From NCBI GenBank assembly GCA_900543625.1, contig UQSF01000002.1, positions 92,635 to 156,634 of the forward strand: a stretch of 64,000 nucleotides of DNA, read 5' to 3'. The position numbers and the translations under genes were made by a program. Origin of the DNA: an uncultured Eubacteriales bacterium. Its GTDB lineage: Bacteria > Bacillota > Clostridia > Oscillospirales > Oscillospiraceae. Shown one piece after another: positions 53,258-62,098 of the stretch (position 1 is its first letter; every line of letters starts with the position of its first letter). The notes below the pieces were generated by a model. That model made no database searches and was not told the DNA's origin. It was given only the letters and a program-made list of their open reading frames with translations.

Positions 53258-55735
53258 TCAGGGCGTTATCATACCACGTTCGCACGTTTTCGTCAAAACA
53301 ATTTTTCCTTCCCGCACCTGCGCCGTGACCACATCGCCGCGCTGGAGCGAGCCGTCGAGCAGCATCCCCGCCGCCTGATCGGCGATCGTGCTCTGGATCG
53401 CCCGGCGCAGCGGCCGCGCCCCGTACACGGGGTCGTAGCCCGTCGCCGAGAGCGCATCGAGCGCCGCATCCGGCACGCGCAGCTCCACGCCCGCGCGCTC
53501 CATGCGCCGGTTGACCGTGCCGAGGAGCTTTTGCGCGATCCGGCGGGTATCGGCGCGCGTGAGCTTGTGAAAGACGATGATCTCATCGACGCGGTTGAGA
53601 AACTCCGGCCGGAACGTCTTTTTCAGATCGCTCATGACCATGCTGCGGATCTCGGCATCCGTGCGCCCCGCGTCCGTGCCCGTCTGCTGGGCAAAGCCGA
53701 GGCTGCGGCGGCTGTCGGTGATGGCCTTCGCCCCGACGTTCGAGGTCATGACCACGACCGCGTTGCGGAAGTTCACCTTGCGCCCGAGCGAGTCCGTGAG
53801 CTGCCCGTCCTCCATCACCTGCAGCAGGAGATTGAAGACATCCTCGTGCGCCTTTTCGATCTCGTCGAAGAGCACGACGGCATAGGGCTTGCGCCGCACC
53901 TTCTCCGTGAGCTGACCGCCCTCCTCGTGTCCGACATACCCCGGCGGCGAGCCGATGAGCCGCGACACGCTGTGCCGCTCCATATATTCCGACATATCCA
54001 CGCGGATGAGCGCCTGCTCATCACCGAAGAGCGCCTCGGCAAGCGCGCGGCAGAGCTCCGTCTTGCCGACGCCGGTCGGTCCGAGGAAGAGAAAGCTGCC
54101 GATCGGCCGGTTCGGATCGCCAAGCCCGACGCGGCTGCGGCGGATAGCGTTCGAGACCGCGCACACCGCCTCCTCCTGCCCGACGACGCGGCGGCGCAGC
54201 GACGCCTCCATCTGCAGCAGCTGCTGGCTCTCGCTCGACGTGATGCCCGCGACCGGGATGCCCGTCCAGAGCGAGACGATCTCGGCCACGTCCTCGCCCG
54301 TCACGGCGCGCACAGAGCCGGAATTGGCCTGCTCCCAGCGGCTGCGCTGCATGCGCAGCTCCGCACGCAGCTTCTGTTCACGCTCCCGCAGGGCGGCCGC
54401 ACGCGCAAAGTCCTGCGCACGCACGGCGCGTTCCATCTCCGCCGCTGCGGCGGCGAGCTGCGTCTCGAGCGCGTGCACCCGCTCGGGCTGCACCAGCGCC
54501 TGCATCCGTACACGCGAGGCCGCCTCGTCGACGAGGTCGATGGCTTTGTCCGGCAGCCAGCGGTCGCCGATATAGCGCACCGAGAGTGCGACCGCTTTGT
54601 CGAGCGCCTCGTCCGTGATCTTCAGGCGGTGGTGCGCCTCGAGCCGCGCGCGCAGGCCGCGCAGGATCTGCAGGCTCTGCTCGGGCGTTGGCTCTGCGAT
54701 ACGCACGGGCTGAAAGCGCCGCTCGAGCGCCGCGTCCTTTTCAATATACTTGCGGTACTCCTCAAGCGTCGTCGCGCCGATGATCTGCAGCTCGCCGCGC
54801 CCGAGCGCGGGCTTGAGGATGTTCGCCGCGTCGATCGCGCCCTCGGCAGAGCCCGCGCCGACGATCGTGTGCAGCTCGTCGATGAAGAGGATGACGCTGC
54901 CTGAGCGCTGCACCTCCTGCAGGACGCATTTGACGCGCTCCTCAAAATCGCCGCGGTACTTTGTGCCTGCAAGCATGGCCGTCAGATCCACGCTCACGAT
55001 GCGCTTGCACTTCAGGTCCTCGGGCACACTGCCGTCGGCAATGCGCTGCGCGAGCCCCTCGGCCACCGCCGTCTTGCCGACGCCGGGCTCGCCGATGAGC
55101 ACGGGGTTATTCTTGCTGCGGCGCGAGAGGATCTGGATGGCGCGCTCAATCTCGCGGTCGCGGCCGATGACCGGATCCATACGTCCGGCTGCGGCAAGCT
55201 CCGTGAGGTCGCGGCCGTACTGGTCGAGCGTTTTCGTCTCGGCAGCGCGGCGCGGCTGTGCGCGCGGCGCGCCCTGCTGCGGCCGGGGCTTATACTCTGG
55301 GCGGCCGAAGACGTCCATGATGTCCGTATAGATCTTGTTGAGGTCGCCGCCCGCCGCCACGAGGATACGCGCCCCGGCGCTGTCCGCCTCGCGGAGGATA
55401 CCCATGAGCAGGTGCTCCGTGCCGACATAGCAGTGACCGAGGCGGTTGGAATCCTCGGCGGCCAGCTCGATGACGTGCCGCGCGCGGGGGCTGAGTCCCT
55501 GCTCGGGCGTGCCGGGCACGCCGCGCCCGACCGTCTCCGTGACCATGCGCGTGAGCACGGAATCGGTAAGCGCGTTGTCCGCCAGAATGCGCGCGCCGAG
55601 CCCCTCTCCCTCCCGGATGATCCCGAGCAGGATATGCTCCGTGCCCACATAACTGTGCCCCATTCCCGCCGCCGCATCGTGCGCCTTGCGGATCGCCGTG
55701 GATGCCCGCTGTGTAAACCTTTCGCTGCCGCGCAT
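53258..55735 (-). CDS. clpC: ATP-dependent Clp protease ATP-binding subunit ClpC
   Basis: 825 residues from the ATG at 55735 (AAGGAGG). Double Clp N domain (MRGSERFTQRASTAIRKAH, then two repeats of the YVGTEHILLG type), first AAA module with GEPGVGKTAVAEGLA, a coiled-coil middle domain about 400-470 with an UVR-like segment, second AAA module with GPTGVGKTELCRAL and the sensor residues. Unfoldase that feeds ClpP. Missing here are ctsR, mcsA and mcsB, which usually precede it in Firmicutes, so its control must differ. Confidence 0.95.
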   Translation of the reverse strand: MRGSERFTQRASTAIRKAHDAAAGMGHSYVGTEHILLGIIREGEGLGARILADNALTDSVLTRMVTETVGRGVPGTPEQGLSPRARHVIELAAEDSNRLGHCYVGTEHLLMGILREADSAGARILVAAGGDLNKIYTDIMDVFGRPEYKPRPQQGAPRAQPRRAAETKTLDQYGRDLTELAAAGRMDPVIGRDREIERAIQILSRRSKNNPVLIGEPGVGKTAVAEGLAQRIADGSVPEDLKCKRIVSVDLTAMLAGTKYRGDFEERVKCVLQEVQRSGSVILFIDELHTIVGAGSAEGAIDAANILKPALGRGELQIIGATTLEEYRKYIEKDAALERRFQPVRIAEPTPEQSLQILRGLRARLEAHHRLKITDEALDKAVALSVRYIGDRWLPDKAIDLVDEAASRVRMQALVQPERVHALETQLAAAAAEMERAVRAQDFARAAALREREQKLRAELRMQRSRWEQANSGSVRAVTGEDVAEIVSLWTGIPVAGITSSESQQLLQMEASLRRRVVGQEEAVCAVSNAIRRSRVGLGDPNRPIGSFLFLGPTGVGKTELCRALAEALFGDEQALIRVDMSEYMERHSVSRLIGSPPGYVGHEEGGQLTEKVRRKPYAVVLFDEIEKAHEDVFNLLLQVMEDGQLTDSLGRKVNFRNAVVVMTSNVGAKAITDSRRSLGFAQQTGTDAGRTDAEIRSMVMSDLKKTFRPEFLNRVDEIIVFHKLTRADTRRIAQKLLGTVNRRMERAGVELRVPDAALDALSATGYDPVYGARPLRRAIQSTIADQAAGMLLDGSLQRGDVVTAQVREGKIVLTKTCERGMITP

Positions 55736-55860
55736 AGATCGTTTGCCTCCTTCGCCGGTCATACGCCTCTATTATCCTCCGGCCGGCGCAAGGAATGTGC
55801 CGAATCCGGGAAACTGATTTGTATTATTTCCACGTCTTCCCGGGTTTTAATCAGCACACA

Positions 55861-55911
55861 TTTTCGAATTTCGAAAAACGCGGTTGATTTTTCAGATTTT
55901 TGTGCTACAAT
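55861..55911 (+). promoter_or_regulatory. Ferredoxin promoter with a TTTTCGA palindrome
   Basis: TTGATT (55884-55889), 16 bp, TACAAT (55906-55911). A perfect inverted repeat TTTTCGA-att-TCGAAAA (55861-55877) lies just upstream, between the divergent ferredoxin and clpC genes, and is a candidate regulator site. No CtsR-type heptad repeats were found in front of clpC. Confidence 0.6.
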
Positions 55912-55965
55912 GACTCTCATACCAGTGGTAGCGATACCCGGTGAAAAACATAGGAGGTAACGACA

Positions 55966-56136
55966 ATGGCTTTTGTTATCAGCGATGATTGCGTCATGTG
56001 CGGCACCTGCGCCGCCAACTGCCCGGCTGAGGCAATTTCCGAGGGCAACGGCAAGTACGTCATCAACGCGGACAGCTGCATGGAGTGCGGCACCTGCGCT
56101 GCGAACTGCCCGGTGGGTGCGATCTCCGTCGACTAA
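55966..56136 (+). CDS. fdx: 2[4Fe-4S] ferredoxin
   Basis: 56 residues, start ATG at 55966 with TAGGAGG six bases upstream. Two classic cluster motifs: CVMCGTCAANCP (Cys9, 12, 15, 19) and CMECGTCAANCP (Cys38, 41, 44, 48). This is the clostridial low-potential electron carrier and the natural partner of the PFOR encoded 11 kb away, as well as of the dehydratase activator. Ends with TAA at 56134-56136. Confidence 0.97.
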   Translation: MAFVISDDCVMCGTCAANCPAEAISEGNGKYVINADSCMECGTCAANCPVGAISVD

Positions 56137-56165
56137 GTTCCGCTCGGAGAACAACGCAAACGAAT

Positions 56166-56194
56166 GAGGCGATATGCAAGCTGCATATCGCCTC
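56166..56194 (+). terminator. Hairpin after ferredoxin
   Basis: Perfect 13-bp stem GAGGCGATATGCA with a three-base loop. The T tract behind it is weak, so termination may be partial, allowing read-through into trmN6-rsmI. Confidence 0.7.
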
Positions 56195-56228
56195 TGTCTA
56201 TATGACGGCAACGGAAGGAGCGTGCGCC

Positions 56229-56963
56229 ATGACCCAACCGGAATTTGACGACCTGTGGCCCGGCGGACCGCGCTTTGTGCGCTCCGGCGCGGGGTTTGCC
56301 CTCGGCACGGACAGCGTGCTGCTGGCCGATTTTGCGGCGCAGCGCCGCGCACGACGCATTGCCGACCTCGGCTGCGGAGCGGGCGTGCTGACGGTGCTGC
56401 TGCTGCGCGCGCTGGAGCAGGCGACCGCCGTCGGCATTGAACTGCAGCCGGACGCGGCACAGCTCGCGCGCGACAACATCAGAGCAAACGGTCTGAGCGA
56501 CCGGGCGCAGATCCTCTGCGCCGACCTGCGCGCGCACCGCACGCTGCTCCCCTCCGGGAGCTTCGACCTCGTCGTTGCAAACCCGCCGTATTTCGCCGCC
56601 GGCAGCGGCTACACCTCGCCCGACCCGATGCGGGCGCACGCGCGCGACGAGCGCACCTGCACCATGCAGGACATCTGCGCCGCCATGGCCTATCTCACGC
56701 GCTGGGGCGGCTCGGCCGCGCTCGTACACCGGCCGGAGCGGCTCAGCGAGCTGCTGTGCACGCTCACGGCCGCAGGGCTCGAGCCCAAGCGCCTGCGCAC
56801 CGTGGCATACAAGGCCGACGCCGCGCCCAACCTCGTACTGGTCGAGACGCGCCGCGGCGGAAAGCCGGGTCTCACCGTTTCGCCGCCGCTGGCGCTGTGC
56901 ACGCCCGACGGCGCGGACTCAGACGAGATCCGCAGAATTTATCACAGGAGGACGCAACTATGA
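56229..56963 (+). CDS. trmN6: tRNA1(Val) (adenine(37)-N6)-methyltransferase-like protein
   Basis: 244 residues from the ATG at 56229. SAM-dependent methyltransferase fold with motif I (IADLGCGAGVLTVLLL) and the adenine-N6 catalytic motif NPPY in DLVVANPPYFAAG. Small YfiC-like proteins next to rsmI are usual in Firmicutes (yabB-yazA-yabC region). Overlaps rsmI by 4 bp (ATGA). Exact RNA target not provable from sequence. Confidence 0.88.
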   Translation: MTQPEFDDLWPGGPRFVRSGAGFALGTDSVLLADFAAQRRARRIADLGCGAGVLTVLLLRALEQATAVGIELQPDAAQLARDNIRANGLSDRAQILCADLRAHRTLLPSGSFDLVVANPPYFAAGSGYTSPDPMRAHARDERTCTMQDICAAMAYLTRWGGSAALVHRPERLSELLCTLTAAGLEPKRLRTVAYKADAAPNLVLVETRRGGKPGLTVSPPLALCTPDGADSDEIRRIYHRRTQL

Positions 56964-57790
56964 GCGGAACACTGTATCTGGTCGGCACGCCGATCGGCAA
57001 TCTCGGCGACCTGTCCGTGCGCGCGCTGGAGACGCTGCGCAGCGCCGACTTCATCGCCGCCGAGGACACGCGCGTGACCGCAAAGCTGCTCAACCACTTT
57101 GAGATCAGAAAGCCGTGCGTGAGCTACTACGAGCACAACAAGTACGCCAGCGGCGAGAAGATCGTCGCGCGGCTGCTCGCGGGCGAGACGTGCGCGCTCG
57201 TGACCGATGCCGGCATGCCCGCCATCTCCGACCCCGGCGAGGACATCGTGCGCCAGTGCGCCGAGCAGGGCATCGACGTGCAGGTCATCCCCGGCCCGTG
57301 CGCCGCCATCGCCGCGCTGGCCGTGTCCGGCTTGCCGACGCAGCAGTTTTGCTTCGAGGGCTTTCTCGCCGTGAGCGGCAAGACCCGCCGCGAGCATCTG
57401 CAGCGGCTGCAGGGCGAGACGCGCACCATGATCTTCTACGAAGCGCCGCACAAGCTGCTGCGCACGCTCAGCGACCTGCGCGATACGTTCGGCGGCGAGC
57501 GGGAGATCACGCTCGCGCGCGAGCTGACAAAGCTGCACGAGCAGACGCTGCGCACGACGCTCGACGGCGCCGTGGCATACTTCACCGAAAACGCGCCGAA
57601 GGGCGAATTCGTGCTCGTGCTGCGCGGCGCGCCCGAGCGCTCCGAGCCCGAGGTCACGGCCGAGCAGGCGCTGGAGATCGTGGCGCGCTACCGCAGCGAG
57701 GGCCGCGCGCTCAAGGAGGCGTGCAAGCTCGCCGCCGCCGACACCGGCTTCGGCAAAAACGAATTGTATCAGATGGCGCTCAACATCTGA
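56960..57790 (+). CDS. rsmI: 16S rRNA (cytidine(1402)-2'-O)-methyltransferase
   Basis: 276 residues. Tetrapyrrole-methylase fold with RsmI signatures: LYLVGTPIGNLGDLSVRALE, AAEDTRVTAKLL, LVTDAGMPAISDPGE, and ARELTKLHEQ near residue 190. Modifies C1402 in the ribosomal P site. Coupled to the preceding methyltransferase by a 4-bp overlap; a terminator follows. Confidence 0.95.
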   Translation: MSGTLYLVGTPIGNLGDLSVRALETLRSADFIAAEDTRVTAKLLNHFEIRKPCVSYYEHNKYASGEKIVARLLAGETCALVTDAGMPAISDPGEDIVRQCAEQGIDVQVIPGPCAAIAALAVSGLPTQQFCFEGFLAVSGKTRREHLQRLQGETRTMIFYEAPHKLLRTLSDLRDTFGGEREITLARELTKLHEQTLRTTLDGAVAYFTENAPKGEFVLVLRGAPERSEPEVTAEQALEIVARYRSEGRALKEACKLAAADTGFGKNELYQMALNI

Positions 57791-57837
57791 GCATGATGGA
57801 ATCGATTTCTATCTCAAAATTATTTTGATTTTGGCGA

Positions 57838-57874
57838 AAAAAAGTCCCCTGACCTGAGGTCAGGGGACTTTTTT
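57838..57874. terminator. Bidirectional terminator between rsmI and abrB
   Basis: 11-bp GTCCCCTGACC stem extended by A/T runs on both sides, three-base loop. Confidence 0.9.
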
Positions 57875-57883
57875 CAGCTCCGC

Positions 57884-58129
57884 TCAGAGCTTTTCGTTCA
57901 TGGCGCGGATGCAGTCGGGGCAGATGTTCTTGCCCTTGTAGTTGATGATGTCCTTCGCGTTGTCGCAGAAGATGCAGGCCGGCTGATACTTGCGCAGGAT
58001 GATGGACTCACCATCCACGAAGATCTCGATGCGGTCCTTCTCCTCGATGCCGAGCGTTCTTCTCAGCTCGATGGGAAGCACGATACGGCCGAGCTCGTCT
58101 ACTTTTCTAACAATACCGGTAGATTTCAT
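57884..58129 (-). CDS. abrB: AbrB-family transition-state regulator with zinc-ribbon-like tail
   Basis: 81 residues from the ATG at 58129 (TTGGAGGAC before it). N-terminal swapped-hairpin AbrB DNA-binding domain (STGIVRKVDELGRIVLPIELRR), then CIFC and CPDC pairs about 18 residues apart, a likely metal site. Clostridial AbrB/Abh-like proteins repress stationary-phase and sporulation genes. It lies opposite the spmAB sporulation operon across a shared intergenic region, so it could repress that operon. Confidence 0.92.
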   Translation of the reverse strand: MKSTGIVRKVDELGRIVLPIELRRTLGIEEKDRIEIFVDGESIILRKYQPACIFCDNAKDIINYKGKNICPDCIRAMNEKL

Positions 58130-58198
58130 AAAAGTGTCCTCCAATACGTATGGGATAAGGGAAAGGATGACTCAAAAATCATTCATTTCAACAACTGC

Positions 58199-58226
58199 AT
58201 TATACCAAAGGTTGTCAAAATGTCAA
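58199..58226 (-). promoter_or_regulatory. Promoter of abrB
   Basis: Minus-strand TTGACA (58221-58226), 16 bp, TATAAT (58199-58204). Confidence 0.8.
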
Positions 58227-58272
58227 CGGATTCGACAAACGTTCACAGCTAATTTACGCTTTTCTACCATTT

Positions 58273-58301
58273 GCATATTTTGGTTCCCATGCGCATAATT
58301 A
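58273..58301 (+). promoter_or_regulatory. Candidate sigma-E promoter of spmAB
   Basis: GCATATT (58273-58279), 14 bp, CATAATTA (58294-58301): this fits the Bacillus sigma-E pattern (-35 kmATATT, 14 bp, -10 CATAC...) except for the last -10 bases. No sigma-A promoter is evident. spmAB is sigma-E dependent in Bacillus, and sigE lies in this window. Confidence 0.5.
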
Positions 58302-58357
58302 TTTTTTGTGAATAATCACCGAAAACTTAAATTTTTTGATAGAAAGGAGCGACCAAG

Positions 58358-58936
58358 ATGGCACTGTCCAGGATATGGGTCAGCATGATATGCGTCGCGC
58401 TGGCCTTCGGCGCGGCGTCCGGACGCGGTGCGCAGCTCGGCGCAGCGGCGGCGCAGGGCGTGCAGCAGGCAGTGGATTTCTGCCTGACGGTTGGCGGTAT
58501 GATCTGCCTGTGGTCGGGCGTGATGGAGCTCATGCGGCGCTGCGGCATCGCAGGCGGACTGTCGCGGCTGCTGCGGCCTGTGCTGCGGCGGCTGTTCCCG
58601 CACGCCGCGCGCGATGTGCAGGCGCTCGATGCGCTGAGCATGAACGTGAGCGCGAATCTGCTCGGGCTCGGCAACGCAGCGACACCGGCCGGTGTGCGCG
58701 CGGCGCAGGCAATGGCGCGCGAGCTGCGCGGCGACACCGCCAGCGACGAGCTGTGCCTGCTGGTGGTGCTCAACACGGCCTCGATCCAGCTGCTGCCGGT
58801 CACGATCGCCGCCGTGCGCGAGGCGGCGGGCGCTGCCGTACCGTTCGACATTCTGCCCGCCGTATGGGTGAGCTCACTCTGCTCGGTCACGGCGGGGCTG
58901 CTGGCCGGAAAGGGGCTCGCGCGCATATGGCCGTGA
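58358..58936 (+). CDS. spmA: Spore maturation protein A
   Basis: 192 residues, GAAAGGAG ribosome site. Nucleoside-recognition (Gate) domain protein with several spans; SpmA pattern WSGVMELMRRCGIAGGLSRLLRPVLRRLFP and MNVSANLLGLGNAATPAG. Needed with SpmB for full dehydration of the spore core in Bacillus. Overlaps spmB by 10 bp. Confidence 0.93.
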   Translation: MALSRIWVSMICVALAFGAASGRGAQLGAAAAQGVQQAVDFCLTVGGMICLWSGVMELMRRCGIAGGLSRLLRPVLRRLFPHAARDVQALDALSMNVSANLLGLGNAATPAGVRAAQAMARELRGDTASDELCLLVVLNTASIQLLPVTIAAVREAAGAAVPFDILPAVWVSSLCSVTAGLLAGKGLARIWP

Positions 58937-59457
58937 GTGGACTGCTGGCACTGACCGTGCCGCTGCTGCTGGCCGGTGTCGGGCTCTGCGGTGTGCTGAC
59001 CGGGACGGATGTGTTCTCCGCGCTGACCGACGGCGCACGCGACGGGCTGCGCACCGTGGCGCGGATCTTCCCTGCGCTTGTGGCGCTGCTGACGGCGGTA
59101 AGCATGCTGCGCGCATCCGGCGCGCTCGAGGCGCTCACGCGGCTGTGTGCGCCCGTGCTGGCTTGGCTCGGCATCCCGCCGGAGACGGCGATGCTGCTGC
59201 TCGTGCGGCCGATCAGCGGCAGCGGTGCGCTGGCCGCCGCAAGCGACATCATCCAGACCTACGGCGCGGATTCCCGCATCGGGCGCACCGCCGCCGTCAT
59301 GCTCGGCTCAACCGAGACGACGTTCTACGTGCTGGCGGTCTATTTCGGCGCATGCGGCATCCGGCACAGCCGCTGGGCGATCCCCGCCGCCATCGTCGCC
59401 GACGTGACCGGCTTTGTCACGGCCGCGGCGCTGGTGCGCTGTCTCTGGGGTACATAG
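58927..59457 (+). CDS. spmB: Spore maturation protein B
   Basis: 176 residues from the ATG at 58927 inside the end of spmA. Gate-domain membrane protein with the SpmB pattern LVRPISGSGALAAASDIIQTYG and LGSTETTFYVLAVYFGACGIR. Acts with SpmA in spore core dehydration. No terminator directly behind it; the next signal is the start of the candidate ncRNA. Confidence 0.93.
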   Translation: MAVSGLLALTVPLLLAGVGLCGVLTGTDVFSALTDGARDGLRTVARIFPALVALLTAVSMLRASGALEALTRLCAPVLAWLGIPPETAMLLLVRPISGSGALAAASDIIQTYGADSRIGRTAAVMLGSTETTFYVLAVYFGACGIRHSRWAIPAAIVADVTGFVTAAALVRCLWGT

Positions 59458-59543
59458 GCGGACGACAAAGTGCACAAAAGCAGACGGTGAGGTTGATATT
59501 TTCTTGACAAAACGCCTATTTTGCAAAAATACGCACTTTTTGC

Positions 59544-59695
59544 TTTACAAAGCCGACGGAATGTGTTATAAAATAATCACGTTAGTTAATAAATTAACTC
59601 AACGTTCTTCCGATTTCTTTTCTTTTCTCTTCTTATTTTTGCTCTCTCGACAACAACGTGTCGCCACTCTCCGGCGGCACGTTGTTGCCGTTTTC
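59544..59695 (+). ncRNA. Candidate small RNA (about 115 nt) downstream of spmB
   Basis: Sigma-A promoter TTTACA (59544-59549), 17 bp, TATAAA (59567-59572), start near 59580. Then an AT hairpin (GTTAGTTAAT pairs with ATTAACTCAAC, 59581-59603), a U/C-only stretch (about 59605-59646), and a 15-bp hairpin (59651-59665 with 59673-59687, one wobble) followed by a short TTTT. No ORF with a ribosome site is present and the next plus-strand gene is 2.4 kb away. Same plan as the candidate at 31466. Confidence 0.45.
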
Positions 59696-59707
59696 GGGCC
59701 TATACGA

Positions 59708-59749
59708 ACAAGCTGCCCTCCCCCGTATATGCGGGAGAGGGCAGCTTGT
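59708..59749 (-). terminator. Terminator after argS
   Basis: 13-bp ACAAGCTGCCCTC stem with an inner CCCG/CGGG pairing. It directly follows the candidate ncRNA hairpin on the opposite strand. Confidence 0.78.
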
Positions 59750-59760
59750 GTTTGTACGAA

Positions 59761-61458
59761 TCACATTTTTTCCGGTGCAGTCACGCCGATGATGCCCAGA
59801 CCGATCTCGAGCACGCAGCGCGTCGCGTCGGCCAGCTTCAGGCGGGCGTCGCGCACGAGGGGCTCTGCGTCCTTGATGCGGCAGACATTGTAGAAGCGGT
59901 GGAAACGCGCGGCCAGCTCCGTCACATAGCGGTTGATGCGGCTGGGATCGTAATCGCGCGCAGCGAGGTGGATCTCTTCCGGGAGCATGGCGAGCTGCTT
60001 GATGAGCTCGCGCTCCTGCGGCGTCGAGAGCAGCGCTGCGTCGACATCCGCAGCGGCAGGCACGGTGCAGCCGTTGTCCGCCATGGCAGCCAGCAGCGTG
60101 CAGATGCGCGCGTGCGCATACTGGACGTAGTAGACGGGGTTTTCGCTGTCCTGCCGCACGGCGAGGTCGAGGTCGAACTCGAGGTGCGTGTCCGGCTTGG
60201 CGTTGAAGAAGAAGCGGCAGGCGTCCACGCCGATCTCGTCCATGAGGTCGGCGAGCGAGAGCGCCTTGCCCGTGCGCTTGGAGACCTTGACGATCTCGTC
60301 GCCGCGCATGAGGCGCACCATCTGCATGATGAGGAAATCGAGCTTGCGTCCCTCAAGGCCGAGCGCGGGCGCGCGCATGGTCGCAGCGAAGCGGATGGCG
60401 TGGCCGTGATGGTCAGCGCCCCAGACATCGATGACGCGGTCAAAGCCGCGCTCGATAAACTTATTGCGGTGATAGGCGATGTCGACCGCGTAGTAGGTAT
60501 AAAAGCCGTTCGAGCGGCGCAGGACCTCGTCCTTATCGGCGCCGAGGTCGGTGTTGCGCAGCCAGAGCGCGCCGTCCTTTTCATACGTCAGGCCGGCATC
60601 CGTGAGCAGCTGCACAGTCTCGGCCACGTAGCCGGAGCTATGCAGGCTGCTCTCGAGGAACCACTGGTCAAAGTGGATGCGGTAGCGCTCAAGGTCGCGC
60701 TGCATGCGCGCGATGTTGTACGGCAGACCGAAGGCCACGAACGCCGCGCAGCGCTCGGCGCTCGGCACGGTGAGGTACTTGTCGCCATCACGCTCGTAGA
60801 TGAGCTTGGCGAGCGCCTTGATGTCGTCGCCGTGGTAGCCGTTGTCCGGGAATTCGACCGCGTCCTCACCCTCGATGAGCTGGAGGTAGCGCGCCTCGAT
60901 GGACTTGCCGAACAGGTCGACCTGATTGCCGGCGTCATTGACATAGAACTCACGCCAGACATTGTAGCCCGCGCGCTCGAGCACGGACGCGAGCGCGTCG
61001 CCGAGCACGCCGCCGCGCGCGTTGCCGATCGTCATGGGGCCGGTGGGGTTGGCGGACACGAACTCCACCATGACCTTCTCCCCGTGACCGTCGTCCACGC
61101 GGCCGTAGTCCGCGCCGGAGCTCTCGACGGCGGACAGCACGTCCTGATACCACTTGTCGGACAGGCGGAAGTTCAAAAAGCCCGGGCCTGCCGCCTCAAC
61201 GCCGGAAAACCATGAGCCGCCGAGCTCCATGTGCGCAATGAGCGCCTCGGCGATCTTGCGCGGCGCCATGTGCATGGTCTTGGCCGACGCCATGGCATGG
61301 TTTGCGGCAAAGTCGCCGTTGGCGGTGTCCTTCGGCTGCTCAACGCTGCCGCGGATCTCCGCGCCCTCGGGCAGCTCGCCCGCGGCGACGGCACGCAGAT
61401 ATGCTTCCCGGATGCACGCATCCACAGCGGCGCGTGCCTGTTCGATTCGATTGGCCAT
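59761..61458 (-). CDS. argS: Arginyl-tRNA synthetase
   Basis: 565 residues. N-terminal Add1 domain, class I catalytic core with the HIGH-equivalent in ANPTGPMTIGNARGG and the KMSKS-equivalent VSKRTGKALSL, and a C-terminal DALR anticodon-binding domain. Attaches arginine to its tRNA. Preceded by ywiB (27 bp), the same neighbour as in Bacillus. Confidence 0.97.
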   Translation of the reverse strand: MANRIEQARAAVDACIREAYLRAVAAGELPEGAEIRGSVEQPKDTANGDFAANHAMASAKTMHMAPRKIAEALIAHMELGGSWFSGVEAAGPGFLNFRLSDKWYQDVLSAVESSGADYGRVDDGHGEKVMVEFVSANPTGPMTIGNARGGVLGDALASVLERAGYNVWREFYVNDAGNQVDLFGKSIEARYLQLIEGEDAVEFPDNGYHGDDIKALAKLIYERDGDKYLTVPSAERCAAFVAFGLPYNIARMQRDLERYRIHFDQWFLESSLHSSGYVAETVQLLTDAGLTYEKDGALWLRNTDLGADKDEVLRRSNGFYTYYAVDIAYHRNKFIERGFDRVIDVWGADHHGHAIRFAATMRAPALGLEGRKLDFLIMQMVRLMRGDEIVKVSKRTGKALSLADLMDEIGVDACRFFFNAKPDTHLEFDLDLAVRQDSENPVYYVQYAHARICTLLAAMADNGCTVPAAADVDAALLSTPQERELIKQLAMLPEEIHLAARDYDPSRINRYVTELAARFHRFYNVCRIKDAEPLVRDARLKLADATRCVLEIGLGIIGVTAPEKM

Positions 61459-61485
61459 AATCAGTTACCCTCTATTCTATAATCT

Positions 61486-61908
61486 TTATTGTTCTCTGAC
61501 GGTGATCTTAAGCCGGTTGCGGTTGGCGCAGGCGTGGTCAAAATCCACAACGTACAGCAGCTCCAGCACGCCGCCGCGCTCGCCGAGCGTGGAGCGGTAG
61601 CGCTGCGTTTCCAGTCCGACCGTACTCGTGCCGTACGGCGTCTGGTACAAAAACGTGTTGCGCGTGCCGGGGGCAAAGACCATCCGGCTCGTGACGGTGC
61701 CGGTGCGCTTGAGCACGGCGTTTGACGGCGTAAAGGTGATGGTGGTGAGCGTACCGGCCATGCCGGTCAGCTCGCTCTCGGGATAGGTGAGCATGCCGCA
61801 GCCGTCGACGCAGGTATATTCCCCGTCGGTCGAAAACTGCACCAGTTCATCCGGCTCCTGCTCCAGAACATCCGCCTGAGCGCCCTCGATCGTGATAACG
61901 ACCCGCAT
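61486..61908 (-). CDS. ywiB: DUF1934 (YwiB) beta-barrel protein
   Basis: 140 residues from the ATG at 61908 (AGGAGG six bases before). Calycin-like beta barrel of the DUF1934 family (VVITIEGAQ, YPESELTGMAGTLTTITF, FLYQTPYGTSTVGLETQ, VDFDHACANRNRLKITV). Conserved upstream of argS in Firmicutes; function unknown. Confidence 0.9.
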   Translation of the reverse strand: MRVVITIEGAQADVLEQEPDELVQFSTDGEYTCVDGCGMLTYPESELTGMAGTLTTITFTPSNAVLKRTGTVTSRMVFAPGTRNTFLYQTPYGTSTVGLETQRYRSTLGERGGVLELLYVVDFDHACANRNRLKITVREQ

Positions 61909-61935
61909 ACGCCGCCTCCTTTGCATAATTGTGCG

Positions 61936-61964
61936 ATTCTATTACTATATACTGTTTTGTCCAA
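61936..61964 (-). promoter_or_regulatory. Promoter of ywiB-argS
   Basis: Minus-strand TTGGAC (61959-61964), 17 bp, TAGAAT (61936-61941). Confidence 0.65.
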
Positions 61965-62098
61965 CTTCGCAACAGAAAAATGGTGTAGAATTTCCCGTCA
62001 CCGTTTGCTATAATGGTAGCACAAGCGCATCCGCCGCCGACCGCTGCGGATGCCAGCCATTTTTCGGGGGCGCTGCTCCCGTCGGGAGGGATGACCGG

